A DNA stretch of 64,000 nucleotides, taken from positions 2,728,001 through 2,792,000 of the forward strand of contig NZ_LT964854.1 in assembly GCF_900240305.1 (NCBI RefSeq), written 5' to 3'. Positions within the stretch are counted from its first letter, which is position 1. The number at the start of each line of letters is the position of its first letter. Below, in pieces: positions 8,017 to 16,548 of the stretch. The position numbers and the translations under genes were made by a program. The notes beneath the pieces were generated by a model. That model saw only the letters and a program-made list of their open reading frames with translations, was not told the DNA's origin and did no database searches. The stretch comes from Ottowia massiliensis. Lineage in GTDB: Bacteria; Pseudomonadota; Gammaproteobacteria; Burkholderiales; Burkholderiaceae_C.

Positions 8017-9224
8017 GGCTGGGTCAGAAAGTGGTCAGGCAGCTAGCTTATCCAGCGGGCTGACCAAGTGTTGGCGCTTGTCTGGCATGCGTGGAGCGGC
8101 ACAAGAGGCGATCCAGCGGTTGTGCTCGTCAAAAACCGCCTGGCCAACACGCACCTCCTATGGAGCGGAATCAATGCGCTGGAGGCGACGGCCGCTGCTA
8201 TCGGCTTGGCGTTCGATAAAGGCCTGCACTCCAAGGCAACCAGCAGACCGGTGGGAGGGGCGCAGCTCACGCCCGCTTGTTCAGCCGGTTGGTGCAGGGC
8301 AGCCCTTCTGGCTGCGCGCATTCAACAGAAAAACAGCATGAAGTCCCCCTTCGAAGAGGCCGCACGCCCAGCCGTGTGGCGCGGCCGCTCTTCAGCACGG
8401 CGGCCAGCGCAAACACTTGCAGGACAAGCTCTTAAAGGGCATTCCTGCCATGCCCCAGCCTCACACCGCAGTCGGATCAGCCCCATGCGGCACAGCCAGC
8501 AATGAAGCGCCGCCCGCAGTCCGGCCTGCTGAATCACACCAGAAACAAGAGCGAATTCAAGGGTATCGAAATGCCATTCTGCGCAGATTCCACTAGGACA
8601 CCATGCTATAGATAGCAGAGCAAAAACGCAGTGCTTGCACCCTGTCCATTCGTTGCCTGCGCCCTGCTCCTCGTGCAGGCCGGAGTGTGAACGGCTCGCA
8701 AGAAACGAAAGCCAGCCAGCGCGCAGCAAACCCGCGCGCCATTTTTCGCGGATGCCCATGAACAAAAGGCACAAAAGGCGGCTTTGCAGGCGGTCAGCGC
8801 GCTTGCTGATCGCGTTTTCTGGCTGCGTTTCCCGGCCACGGGCAGGCTCCAGACTGCGCCGTTTTTCACGGAATCGGGCAGCAAGCGCGCCGCTTCCCTA
8901 CCCAAGGGTCACTCTTTGAGGCATCATGCAAATACGCTTTTTCATGGTTTGAATTTCGTGCCCGTGCAAAGCCGCTTTCCTGAAGCACAGCCTCAGCTTT
9001 CCGCTCCTTGCTTGGCCTTAAAAAGAAATCACGGCACGAAGCGCGCCAGCTTGCAGCACCTCCGGTGTTCTGCCAAGCTGGCCTGATGTGCGCGTTGAGA
9101 GACACGCCATCCCCCTGCAGGCGCCGGACGCATGCGCCGTAGGCGTTATCCGATTGAGAACCGCTTTGCCAAATTCAAGGAGTTCAGGCGTGGAGCCGTG
9201 CGGCGACCGCCGTCAAGCGGGGCA
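8017..9224. other. Long intergenic region without a recognisable gene
   Basis: About 1.2 kb with only shadow-like open frames on both strands. They are rich in Arg, Ala, Cys and Trp, lack Shine-Dalgarno sequences and have no domain signatures. It contains one copy of the dispersed repeat (8541-8625). Such a long gap is unusual for this window. It could hold a non-coding RNA ending at the terminator at 9225-9258, or a gene decayed beyond recognition. Confidence 0.5.
8541..8625 (+). repeat. Dispersed intergenic repeat, copy 3 (forward)
   Basis: Forward copy with AGAGCGAATTCAAGGG, GCCATTCTGCGCAG and TTCCACTAGGACACCATGC. The 3' end (AGCAGAGCAAAA) is diverged. Confidence 0.8.
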
Positions 9225-9258
9225 GAAGGCGCTGACTACCATCAGCGCCTTCTTTTTT
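9225..9258 (+). terminator. Rho-independent terminator, 51 bases before the ABC-F start
   Basis: Perfect 11-bp stem GAAGGCGCTGA / TCAGCGCCTTC (9225-9235, 9242-9252) with a 6-base loop, followed by six T residues. No gene on this strand ends upstream within 2.4 kb. It is therefore either the end of an unrecognised transcript or an attenuator in the ABC-F leader. Confidence 0.85.
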
Positions 9259-9309
9259 CGCGCGCAGGCAGGCTCTGCGCGTTCTGCTTCCGGCTTGTTT
9301 TTTTCACAC

Positions 9310-11274
9310 GTGATTTCTCTTCAAAACCTGACTTTGCGCCGTGGCGCCAAAGTGCTGCTCGACGGAGCCAGCGCCACCATTCACCCCGGCGAAAAAGTGG
9401 CCCTGGTGGGCCGCAATGGTGCGGGCAAATCCACCCTGTTTGCGCTGCTGAGCGGCGCGCTGCATGAAGACGGGGGCGACTTTTCCATGCCCGCCCACTG
9501 GCGCATCGCGCAAGTGGCGCAGCACATGCCCGAAACCGGCGAAGCGGCCACCGCCTTTGTGCTGGCGGGCGATGAACGCCTGACACGCCTGCGCGCCCAG
9601 CTGGCGCAAGCCGAAGCGGCAGGCGAAGGCATGGCCATCGCCCAGCTGCATGCCGATTTGCAAGACGCCAGCGCGCACGACGCCACGGCGCGCGCGCAGG
9701 CGCTCATCCTCGGGCTGGGCTTCAAACCCGGCCAATTGCAGCAGCCCGTCAACAGCTTCTCGGGCGGCTGGCGCATGCGGCTGCAACTGGCGCGCGCGCT
9801 CATGGCCCCGTCTGATCTGCTGCTGCTGGACGAGCCGACCAACCACCTGGACCTGGACGCGCTGGTGTGGCTGGAAGGATGGCTGGCGCGCTACGCCGGC
9901 ACGCTCATCGTCATCAGCCACGACCGCGACTTTCTGGACGCCGTCACGCAAGCCACGCTGCACATCGAACACGGCCAGCTCACCCGCTACGGCGGCAGCT
10001 ACAGCACCTTTGAAGAACTGCGCGCCCAGCAACTGGCCCTGCAACAAGCCGCCTGGGCCAAACAGCAGGAAAAGCGCGCGCACCTGCAAAAGTTCATCGA
10101 CCGCTTCAAGGCCAAAGCCACCAAGGCGCGGCAGGCGCAAAGCCGCGTCAAGGCGCTGGAACGCATGGAAAAAATCGCCCCCGTGCTGGCCGAAAGCGAA
10201 TTGCAATTCAGCTTTCGCGAGCCGCCCGCGCTGCCCAACCCCATGCTCGCCATCAAGGAAGCCGCCTTCGGCTACCGCAGCGATGCGGGCGACAAACTCA
10301 TCTTGCAAAGCGTCAGCCGCACCGTGCTGGCAGGCCAGCGCATCGGCATCCTGGGCGCCAACGGGCAAGGCAAATCCACCTTCGTCAAAACCATCGCGCA
10401 CCAGCTGCCCCTGCTGGCAGGGCGCGTCACCGAAGGCAAGGGCCTGGCCATCGGCTACTTCGCCCAACAAGAGCTGGACGTGCTGCACCCGCAAAGCACG
10501 CCGCTGGAACATATGGTGCGCCTGGCGCGCGAAACCGGCCGCGAAAACGCCGAAGAAGCGCGCGAACAGCCGCTGCGCAACTTTCTGGGCGGCTTCAACT
10601 TCGCGGGCGACATGGCCGCGCAGCCCGTCGGCCAGTTCTCCGGCGGCGAAAAAGCGCGGCTGGTGCTGGCCATGCTGGTCTGGCAGCGCCCCAACCTGCT
10701 GCTGCTGGACGAACCCACCAACCACCTGGACCTGGCCACGCGCGAAGCCCTGGCCGTGGCCCTGAACAGCTTTGAAGGCACGCTCATGCTCGTCAGCCAC
10801 GACCGCGCGCTCTTGCGCAGCGTATGCGACGAGTTCTGGCTGGTCGCGCGCGGCCATGTGCAGCCGTTTGAAGGCGACTTGCGCGACTACCAGCGCTACC
10901 TGCTGGACGAAGCCAAACGCCAGCGCGAAGCCGCCGCCCAGGAGGCATCCGCCGCCGCCCCCAAAACCAGCCCGCTAACTGCCAACAGCATCAACCCCGC
11001 CGAACAGCGCCGCCAGCAAGCCCGCCTGCGCGCCCAGCTGGCCGAAAAAACCAAACCGCTCAAACGCCAGCTGGCCGCCGCCGACGCACGCATGGCCGCC
11101 ATTGCCACACGCCGCACCGAACTCGAAACCCAACTGGCCACCCCGCAGCCGCCCGCCGCCATCGCCAACGCAGGCCGCGAACTCAAAGCCCTTGAAAATG
11201 AATTGACCGCGCTGGAAGAGCAATGGCTCGAGCTTTCCACGCAAATTGAAGAAATTGAAAATGGGCAGGCGTGA
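9310..11274 (+). CDS. ABC-F family ATPase, YheS type
   Basis: Cytosolic ABC-F protein of 654 residues with no membrane domain. I chose the GTG at 9310 because the protein then begins MISLQNLTLRRGAKVLLDG, the normal YheS start; the frame is open back to 9088 but that extension looks non-coding. Domain 1 has Walker A GRNGAGKST, signature FSGGWRMRL and Walker B LLLLDEPTNHLDLD. The linker has KATKARQAQSRVKALERME. Domain 2 has GANGQGKST, FSGGEKARLVLAML and LLLLDEPTNHLDLA. The C-terminus is a coiled coil (about residues 560-650). ABC-F proteins act on the ribosomal E site. The terminator hairpin just upstream may matter for its control. Confidence 0.93.
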   Translation: MISLQNLTLRRGAKVLLDGASATIHPGEKVALVGRNGAGKSTLFALLSGALHEDGGDFSMPAHWRIAQVAQHMPETGEAATAFVLAGDERLTRLRAQLAQAEAAGEGMAIAQLHADLQDASAHDATARAQALILGLGFKPGQLQQPVNSFSGGWRMRLQLARALMAPSDLLLLDEPTNHLDLDALVWLEGWLARYAGTLIVISHDRDFLDAVTQATLHIEHGQLTRYGGSYSTFEELRAQQLALQQAAWAKQQEKRAHLQKFIDRFKAKATKARQAQSRVKALERMEKIAPVLAESELQFSFREPPALPNPMLAIKEAAFGYRSDAGDKLILQSVSRTVLAGQRIGILGANGQGKSTFVKTIAHQLPLLAGRVTEGKGLAIGYFAQQELDVLHPQSTPLEHMVRLARETGRENAEEAREQPLRNFLGGFNFAGDMAAQPVGQFSGGEKARLVLAMLVWQRPNLLLLDEPTNHLDLATREALAVALNSFEGTLMLVSHDRALLRSVCDEFWLVARGHVQPFEGDLRDYQRYLLDEAKRQREAAAQEASAAAPKTSPLTANSINPAEQRRQQARLRAQLAEKTKPLKRQLAAADARMAAIATRRTELETQLATPQPPAAIANAGRELKALENELTALEEQWLELSTQIEEIENGQA

Positions 11275-11314
11275 CAGCTCCGGTTTTTCAGGCCCTCATC
11301 TCGCGAAAAGACAA

Positions 11315-12577
11315 ATGAAAAGACATAGCCCGGCTGCATCTGGAACAATTTTCGCGTTCAGGAAATTGAGAAAACCGCCAAAACAGGATCACCAGGCGTG
11401 GCTTCGGCAATTGCTGGAACCCATATTTCCGTTCCTGTGGAAGGCCATTTTGGGAACCGGTGGACTGATTTTGCTCCTGTTTTTCATGCAAATCAGATTC
11501 ATGCCGGAAATCGGCCTTGTCGATGCCATGGCCATGATGGTTGCCATCGCATTGAGCGGTCTGGTTTTTGTTGTGCCTGCCGGAGCTGCGATGTTTCCTG
11601 CCATCATGCTTTCATGTGAGCCAGAAATAAAAAACAGTTTCAAGACTAAAGAAATCAAGCGCTGGAAAGTTTTCTTCAAAAATCCTGCTTGTTTCTTTAT
11701 CTGGAATACATTTTTATTCTTGTTGCTGTTTTTATTTCTGTGGTGGTTGGCAAGCGAGCCTCATTCCAGCCATAAGGAAGGCTGGACGGTGGCGATTATT
11801 TACGCTTTGTCTTTGTATATAGCTGTTGCATTCTTCTCCTCTTTCGCCAGGATTGATCCTGGTTCCATGCACAAGATGATAAGAGCAACCCATCTGCACA
11901 TACGGCATTTCTTCGTGAAAAAGAAATCAAAGAAAGACAGAAAGAGACGATTGCTTCTTCTTGTCAAAAAATACAATAGTCAGGCTTTCGCCGCCCTGAA
12001 GGCCAAATTCATGTCTATTTTCATCGATGCTGTCGCATGGTCATTTTGTCCGCTCTTTCTGTTTGCTTTATTCTATAGTTATGAAGGATTCCGTCAGGAT
12101 ACATGGCTGGTAATTTCTCTGTTGGCATCATGGTTTATGATCTCATACTCAATCAGTTATATTATTATCATTTATGAGGGCAAACAGAAAACTGTTTTAT
12201 ATTCTATTGGAGCTTTCTTTTCCATTCTAATGTTATTAACCATGACGGGCAGTATAACCAAGATTCCATCTGCGGCCATCAGACTGATTGGCCTTGGGGC
12301 CATTCCAAATGCCAGTGTTTTCCTGAAAGATGAAGGTTGTGCCACATTCAATGCCATTCCAATGCCTGTCGGACAAAATCCACTTTGTCAGGGAAATATC
12401 GTGCGCTCCGTCCATCTAATATCCAGAATCGCCTCACCCTATGTTTTCGAGGTGACAGGAAGGGATAATCTGGCATGGAGAATCACCATCCCGAAGGAAC
12501 AGGTTATTTCTTTGATGATTCCAGATCAACGAGGCGGTGACAAACGCAGCGGCGAACCCGCCCAAGGCTCTCGATGA
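11315..12577 (+). CDS. Polytopic membrane protein of unknown function
   Basis: I do not recognise the family. From the ATG at 11315 (open frame from 11246) the protein has 420 residues. A basic N-terminal tail is followed by hydrophobic segments near AILGTGGLILLLFFM, AMMVAIALSGLVFVVPAGAAMF, WNTFLFLLLFLFLWWL, VAIIYALSLYIAVAFF, FCPLFLFALFYS, LVISLLASWFMISYS and SIGAFFSILMLLTM. Between segments 4 and 5 lies a very basic cytoplasmic loop (KKKSKKDRKRR). The soluble C-terminal part has Cys residues and ends with WRITIPKEQVISL. The base composition is visibly richer in A and T than the neighbours, suggesting acquisition from elsewhere. Confidence 0.75.
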   Translation: MKRHSPAASGTIFAFRKLRKPPKQDHQAWLRQLLEPIFPFLWKAILGTGGLILLLFFMQIRFMPEIGLVDAMAMMVAIALSGLVFVVPAGAAMFPAIMLSCEPEIKNSFKTKEIKRWKVFFKNPACFFIWNTFLFLLLFLFLWWLASEPHSSHKEGWTVAIIYALSLYIAVAFFSSFARIDPGSMHKMIRATHLHIRHFFVKKKSKKDRKRRLLLLVKKYNSQAFAALKAKFMSIFIDAVAWSFCPLFLFALFYSYEGFRQDTWLVISLLASWFMISYSISYIIIIYEGKQKTVLYSIGAFFSILMLLTMTGSITKIPSAAIRLIGLGAIPNASVFLKDEGCATFNAIPMPVGQNPLCQGNIVRSVHLISRIASPYVFEVTGRDNLAWRITIPKEQVISLMIPDQRGGDKRSGEPAQGSR

Positions 12578-12665
12578 GCATTCAGAAACCTGTGCTGGCG
12601 CGCCTGCGAGCCTTGTTGAAGGCGCTGGCTTCTGAATGACTCGCCAGCCCTTCATCCAGAAAGCG

Positions 12666-12703
12666 GCGGCCCGCTTCCGTTATGCCGCACGAAAGCGGGC
12701 CGC
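12666..12703. repeat. Stem-loop: 11-bp perfect inverted repeat
   Basis: GCGGCCCGCTT (12666-12676) and AAGCGGGCCGC (12693-12703) form a strong stem with a 16-base loop. It lies 88 bases after the membrane-protein gene and has no T-run, so it is a possible transcript 3' end but not a classical terminator. Confidence 0.6.
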
Positions 12704-12721
12704 TGCTGTTCGAGTCGCAAT

Positions 12722-12806
12722 AAAAACAGGAGCGAATTCAGGGGGCGTCAAATACCCTTCAGCGCACTATTCACTAGGACGTATTGCTATGCATAAAGGA
12801 GCGAAA
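12722..12806 (+). repeat. Dispersed intergenic repeat, copy 4 (forward)
   Basis: Forward copy: AAAACAGGAGCGAATTCAGG, TTCACTAGGACGTATTGC and TATGCATAAAGGAGCGAAAT. It lies between two convergent genes. Confidence 0.85.
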
Positions 12807-12905
12807 TAGCGTGGCGTATCCAGCCTTGCCATTTCGCTTCTCGCATTTGCTGGCCCGTGTCTTGCGTTTCATCCGGGCCGGGCCTCTTATGGCCAAGCCG
12901 GGCGC

Positions 12906-13652
12906 TCAGTGATCATGGCCGCCGCCTGCGGCTTCAAACGTGAGGGTGAACAAGGTGATGTCCTTGTCGGCCTTTTTCGGATCGGGGTAGGCCACGGCGT
13001 GATTGACGCTGATGACATTCAGGCCGCTGCGGGCCACGGTGAGCGTGGCGCGGCCCTGGGCGTCGGTGGTGGCTTTCTGGGCTTCGTGGTCGAAGGCGTT
13101 GCTGGTGACTTTGGCATCGGCCAAGGGCTGGCCCCGGTAGATCACCTGCACGGGCAGTTTTTCGCCGGGCAGCAGTTTGGCGGGGTTGGTCTCGGGCACG
13201 ATTTCAAGCTCGTAGCCCAGTTTGGTGACTGGCTCGCGCTTGTTCAGGTAGGCGGCGGAAAAGCCCCGGGCATGCATGGAGCGTTCGGCGTCAGCCGGGT
13301 TGGGCAGCTGGTCTTTGGCCAGGTTGTGCCATTTGCCGTCTTTGGTTTTGCTCCAGATGCCGCCTTCCTTGGTGAAGGTCAGCAGGCCGGGCGCTTCGGC
13401 CTTGAGCGTGGCAAAGCGCTGGGTGTAGTGGCGCACGATGGTGACTTCTTCCGGCTTGCCGTTTTTGTAGGCGCGCGCTTCGCTGATGGTGATGGGGTCG
13501 TAGGGGTCGGTGTCTGATTCTTCGTGCCCGTACATCACGGTGGGCTGGCCGTGGATGCGGGCCAGCCAGATTTCATGCGCCTGCGCGGCCGCCGGGGCAA
13601 GCAGGCTGCCAGCCAGGGCCAGCAACAGGGCGTTCAGATGGCGTTGTTTCAT
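12906..13652 (-). CDS. DUF4198 periplasmic protein
   Basis: Exported protein of 248 residues. The start at 13652 has GGAG seven bases upstream and gives a clean signal peptide ending AAAQAHEIW; starts further upstream (to 13976) would place 108 non-signal residues in front. The HEIWLARIHG opening, the EIVPETNP and KLLPGEKLPVQVIYRGQPL phrases and the Ig-like carboxypeptidase-type end are typical of DUF4198. This family is found beside transition-metal uptake systems. The C-terminus is GGGHDH, a possible metal ligand. It is divergent from, and probably co-regulated with, the metal ABC importer genes. Confidence 0.85.
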   Translation of the reverse strand: MKQRHLNALLLALAGSLLAPAAAQAHEIWLARIHGQPTVMYGHEESDTDPYDPITISEARAYKNGKPEEVTIVRHYTQRFATLKAEAPGLLTFTKEGGIWSKTKDGKWHNLAKDQLPNPADAERSMHARGFSAAYLNKREPVTKLGYELEIVPETNPAKLLPGEKLPVQVIYRGQPLADAKVTSNAFDHEAQKATTDAQGRATLTVARSGLNVISVNHAVAYPDPKKADKDITLFTLTFEAAGGGHDH

Positions 13653-13758
13653 GAGACTTCTCCTGATGGTGCAAAGTGAAAAGGGTTGATTGTTGGGCTT
13701 TGTTGCGAAAAATTCGCGTTTGTTATTATTCCACGCTTGATTTTTCCGGAGTTTCGCC
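13653..13758. promoter_or_regulatory. Divergent promoter region of the metal-uptake locus
   Basis: A 106-base gap between two divergent exported-protein genes. It is AT-richer than its surroundings and contains the palindrome GCGAAAAATTCGC (13705-13717). The palindrome could be an operator for a metal-responsive repressor. It does not match the Zur or Fur consensus I know, so the assignment is tentative. Confidence 0.4.
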
Positions 13759-14076
13759 ATGTCCCGTTTTCCGTTTTCCGCTTGTCTGGCCGCCGCTTTG
13801 CTGCTGGCGGGCGCTGCCGCGCAGGCGCATTCAGTCAAGTTCAAGTGCCAGGCCGATGGCGCGCAGCATGTGCTTTGCACGGGCGGTTTTTCAGATGGCA
13901 GCGACGCCAAGGGCGTGGAAATCCGCGTGATGTCGTACGAAGACAAGGTGCTGCTCAAGGGCGCGCTGGATGACAAGTCGCAAATCCGCTTCGAGCGCCC
14001 GAAGCAGGACTTTTTTGTGCAGTTTGACGGCGGCGAGGGCCACTCCGCCGAGGTGGATCACGCCGACATCCGATGA
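13759..14076 (+). CDS. Small periplasmic protein of the metal-uptake locus
   Basis: Protein of 105 residues with a signal peptide ending AAAQAHS. The mature part is about 82 residues, with two Cys (KCQAD and VLCTGG) that could form a disulfide and a C-terminus rich in His and acidic residues (GEGHSAEVDHADIR). The family is unknown to me. It is the first gene of the rightward operon and overlaps the next gene by 4 bases, so a role with the metal importer is inferred. Confidence 0.75.
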   Translation: MSRFPFSACLAAALLLAGAAAQAHSVKFKCQADGAQHVLCTGGFSDGSDAKGVEIRVMSYEDKVLLKGALDDKSQIRFERPKQDFFVQFDGGEGHSAEVDHADIR

Positions 14077-14762
14077 GCGAAGCCGCCACGCAAGCGCCCC
14101 TGCCGCCCTCGCCGCCTGCCGCCGGGGCGGCTGCGCTGCCTGCGGGCTGCGTGCAGCAGGTGCCGCCAGCCGGGGCGGGGCGCGAAACGCGCTGGGTGCT
14201 CGTGACGGTGGCGCTGGTGCTGGCGCTGTCGGCCACGGTGGCGCTTTGGCAGCGGCACATGCAGACCGAAATGGCCTTGCAGGCGCACCAGATTGACCTG
14301 GCCACGGGCCTGACGGCGGCCGAGCAAGGCATCTACACCGATTTGCAGGCCGTGCACGACGAGTGGCGCGCCGAAGGCCGCCCGCTGCCACCGCCCGCGC
14401 CCGATGTCTGGGCCAGCGATGGCTGGTCGCCTTTCGAGCAAGACCTGGCGGCGCAGCGCCGGGGCGCCCGCCAGTGGCGCGTGGTGCAGGCCGAAGGGCG
14501 CTACGCCTATCTGGGCGAGCCGGATGAAGCGCAGAGCAGCGGGCCAGGCGAACAAGGCGGCCAGGCCGCCCGCCTCATGCTCTGGCGCCTGCCCGCCGCG
14601 CAAGACGCCGAGGCCCGCTTTGATGTCTGGCTGCGCACGGCTTCCGGCCCGGCCCGCGCGGCAGAGGCCTTGCCCGGCCTGCACGATGACGATTTGGCGG
14701 CCCACGGCTGGCGGCAAGTGGCCGCGCACCTGGATGACGTCAAGCCCAAAGACCAGCACTGA
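14073..14762 (+). CDS. Single-pass membrane protein of the metal-uptake locus (DUF6162-like)
   Basis: Protein of 229 residues. A Pro/Ala-rich N-terminal tail is followed by one transmembrane segment (WVLVTVALVLALSATVALW, residues about 46-64), so the C-terminal domain should be periplasmic. That domain has TAAEQGIYTDLQAVHDEW and WSPFEQDLAAQRRGARQW. I believe it resembles the DUF6162 family seen beside metal ABC transporters in pseudomonads, but this is from memory. It overlaps its upstream neighbour by 4 bases and lies 32 bases before the binding-protein gene. Confidence 0.7.
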   Translation: MSEAATQAPLPPSPPAAGAAALPAGCVQQVPPAGAGRETRWVLVTVALVLALSATVALWQRHMQTEMALQAHQIDLATGLTAAEQGIYTDLQAVHDEWRAEGRPLPPPAPDVWASDGWSPFEQDLAAQRRGARQWRVVQAEGRYAYLGEPDEAQSSGPGEQGGQAARLMLWRLPAAQDAEARFDVWLRTASGPARAAEALPGLHDDDLAAHGWRQVAAHLDDVKPKDQH

Positions 14763-14794
14763 AGCACTGAAACACCGAAATACAGGCGCCGAAC

Positions 14795-15763
14795 ATGACT
14801 TCCCCTCTTTCCGAACCTTCCGAACGCACCGCCTTTTTCAGCCGCCGGGCGGCCCTGATGGCGCTGGGCGCGCTGGCCGCCAGCGCGCTGCCCCCGGGCC
14901 GCATCCGCGCAGCGGATGCGGCCCCAAAGCTCAAGGTCGGCATCACGCTGCACCCCTACTACAGCTTTGTGGCCAACATCGTGGGCGACCGCGCCGAAGT
15001 GATGCCCTTCATTGACGCGGGCTTCAACCCCCATGCCTACGAGCCGCGCTCTGAAGACATCAAGCGCATCGGCCAGATGGATGTGGCCGTGCTCAACGAC
15101 GTGGGGCACGACGACTTTGCCCGCCGCATGATTGCCGCCAGCGAAAAACCCCATCTGCCCGTCATCAACGCCAATGCCGATGTGCCGCTGCTGTCCACCA
15201 TGGCGCTGGGCACTCCGCAAGGGCGGGCGGTGAACCCGCACACCTTCATCTCCATCAGCGCCTCCATGCTGCAAGTGGGCACCATCGCGCGCGGGCTGGG
15301 CAAGATTTCGCCCGAAAACGCGCCGTTTTTTGAAGACAACGCCCGCGCCTACAACAAGCGCCTGCGCAAGCTGCGCGCCCAGGCGCTGGCCAAGGTGAAA
15401 GAAGGGCCGGATGCCAACTTCCGCGTGGCCACCATTCACGGCGCTTATGACTACCTGCTGCGCGAATTCGGGCTGGAAGTCAGCGCCGTGGTAGAGCCTG
15501 CGCACGGCATGGAACCCAGCGCCGCGCAACTCAAAAGCATGGTGGACCGCCTGCGCTCGCAAAACATCCGCGTGCTCTTTGCCGAGCAAGACAACCCCAC
15601 GGGTTTTGTGCAAACGCTGGTGCGCGAGACGGGCGTGCGCGTCTATCCGCTCACGCACATCTCGCACGGCCCCTACACGGCCGACAAGTTCGAGAAAGAC
15701 ATGGCCTTCAATCTGGATGCTGTGGTGCGCGCCATTGAAGAGTCGCGGAAAGCGCGCGCATGA
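14795..15763 (+). CDS. Metal ABC transporter substrate-binding protein (ZnuA/TroA type)
   Basis: Periplasmic cluster A-I binding protein of 322 residues. The N-terminus has a twin-arginine-like export signal (FFSRRAALMALGALAA). Candidate metal ligands are the His of NPHAYEP, the His of NPHTF, the His/Tyr region IHGAYDYL and the Glu/Asp of FAEQDNP, in the order expected for ZnuA/TroA-type proteins. There is no long His-rich loop as in E. coli ZnuA. Its stop overlaps the ATPase start. The metal is likely zinc or manganese; the sequence does not decide. Confidence 0.87.
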   Translation: MTSPLSEPSERTAFFSRRAALMALGALAASALPPGRIRAADAAPKLKVGITLHPYYSFVANIVGDRAEVMPFIDAGFNPHAYEPRSEDIKRIGQMDVAVLNDVGHDDFARRMIAASEKPHLPVINANADVPLLSTMALGTPQGRAVNPHTFISISASMLQVGTIARGLGKISPENAPFFEDNARAYNKRLRKLRAQALAKVKEGPDANFRVATIHGAYDYLLREFGLEVSAVVEPAHGMEPSAAQLKSMVDRLRSQNIRVLFAEQDNPTGFVQTLVRETGVRVYPLTHISHGPYTADKFEKDMAFNLDAVVRAIEESRKARA

Positions 15764-16548
15764 GCGCCGCCCCCGCCAGCCCCGGCCCCGGCTTCATCCC
15801 CGGCCCGGCCCTGCGCTTGCAGGGCGTGAACCTGCAACTGGGCGCCACGCGCATCCTGCAAGACATGAACTGGCAGGTGAACGCGGGTGAAATCCACGCC
15901 CTCGTCGGCCCCAATGGCTGCGGCAAAAGCAGCCTGATGAAAACCGTGCTGGGCATGATGCCGCACACCGGCCAAATCACCCTGCACTGGCCGCTGCCCG
16001 CGCCGGGCGTGCTGGCCTACGTGCCCCAGGCCATCGAGGCCGACCGCACGCTGCCCATGACGGTGCAGGACTTCATGGGCTGCATGCTCCAGCAGCAGCG
16101 CCCGCTGTATCTGGGCCTGCGCCGCGCCGTGCGCGAGCGCATCTTGCAAGGGCTGGAGCGCGTGGGCATGGCGCACAAGGCCAGCCGCCGCATGGGCGAC
16201 CTCTCCGGCGGCGAGCGCCAGCGCGTGCTGCTGGCCCAAAGCCTGCTGCCGCCCGCGCAATTCGTGCTGCTGGACGAACCCATGGCCGCGCTCGACCGCG
16301 CGGGCATGCAAGTCTTTGAATCGCTGCTGGCCCAATGGCGGCAAAGCCGCGCCACCGTGCTGTGGGTGGAGCACGACCTGGCCGCCGTGCGCCGCCTGGC
16401 CGACCGCGTCACGGCCCTCAGCCGGGGCCGCCTGCTCTGGACGCGCGAACCGGCCGCGCTGGGCGACGCGAACATGCTCTTGCAGCTCTTCGCCCACACG
16501 GCCAGCCCCGAAAACACCCGCCCGGAACCTCAACAGGAGGCCGCATGA
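15760..16548 (+). CDS. Metal ABC transporter ATP-binding protein (ZnuC type)
   Basis: Cytosolic ATPase of 262 residues. Walker A is GPNGCGKSSL (residues about 49-58), the signature LSGGERQRVLLAQSLL, Walker B VLLDEPMAALD and the switch His WVEHDLAAV. It overlaps the binding protein and permease genes by 4 bases at each end, so the three are translated together and form one importer. Confidence 0.92.
   Translation: MSAAPASPGPGFIPGPALRLQGVNLQLGATRILQDMNWQVNAGEIHALVGPNGCGKSSLMKTVLGMMPHTGQITLHWPLPAPGVLAYVPQAIEADRTLPMTVQDFMGCMLQQQRPLYLGLRRAVRERILQGLERVGMAHKASRRMGDLSGGERQRVLLAQSLLPPAQFVLLDEPMAALDRAGMQVFESLLAQWRQSRATVLWVEHDLAAVRRLADRVTALSRGRLLWTREPAALGDANMLLQLFAHTASPENTRPEPQQEAA

Noticed and set aside
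8322..8919. Several overlapping frames of 90-150 codons on both strands
   Set aside because: They overlap each other and a dispersed repeat, are rich in Cys, Trp and Arg and have no Shine-Dalgarno or family phrase.
9088..9309. Extended N-terminus of the ABC-F protein (74 extra residues)
   Set aside because: The extra part is rich in Arg, Ala and Ser, spans the terminator hairpin and has no counterpart in YheS proteins, which start at the MISLQNLT-like phrase.
13653..13976. Longer DUF4198 protein with 108 more residues
   Set aside because: The signal peptide at 13652 with its GGAG fixes the start; the extension overlaps the divergent gene.
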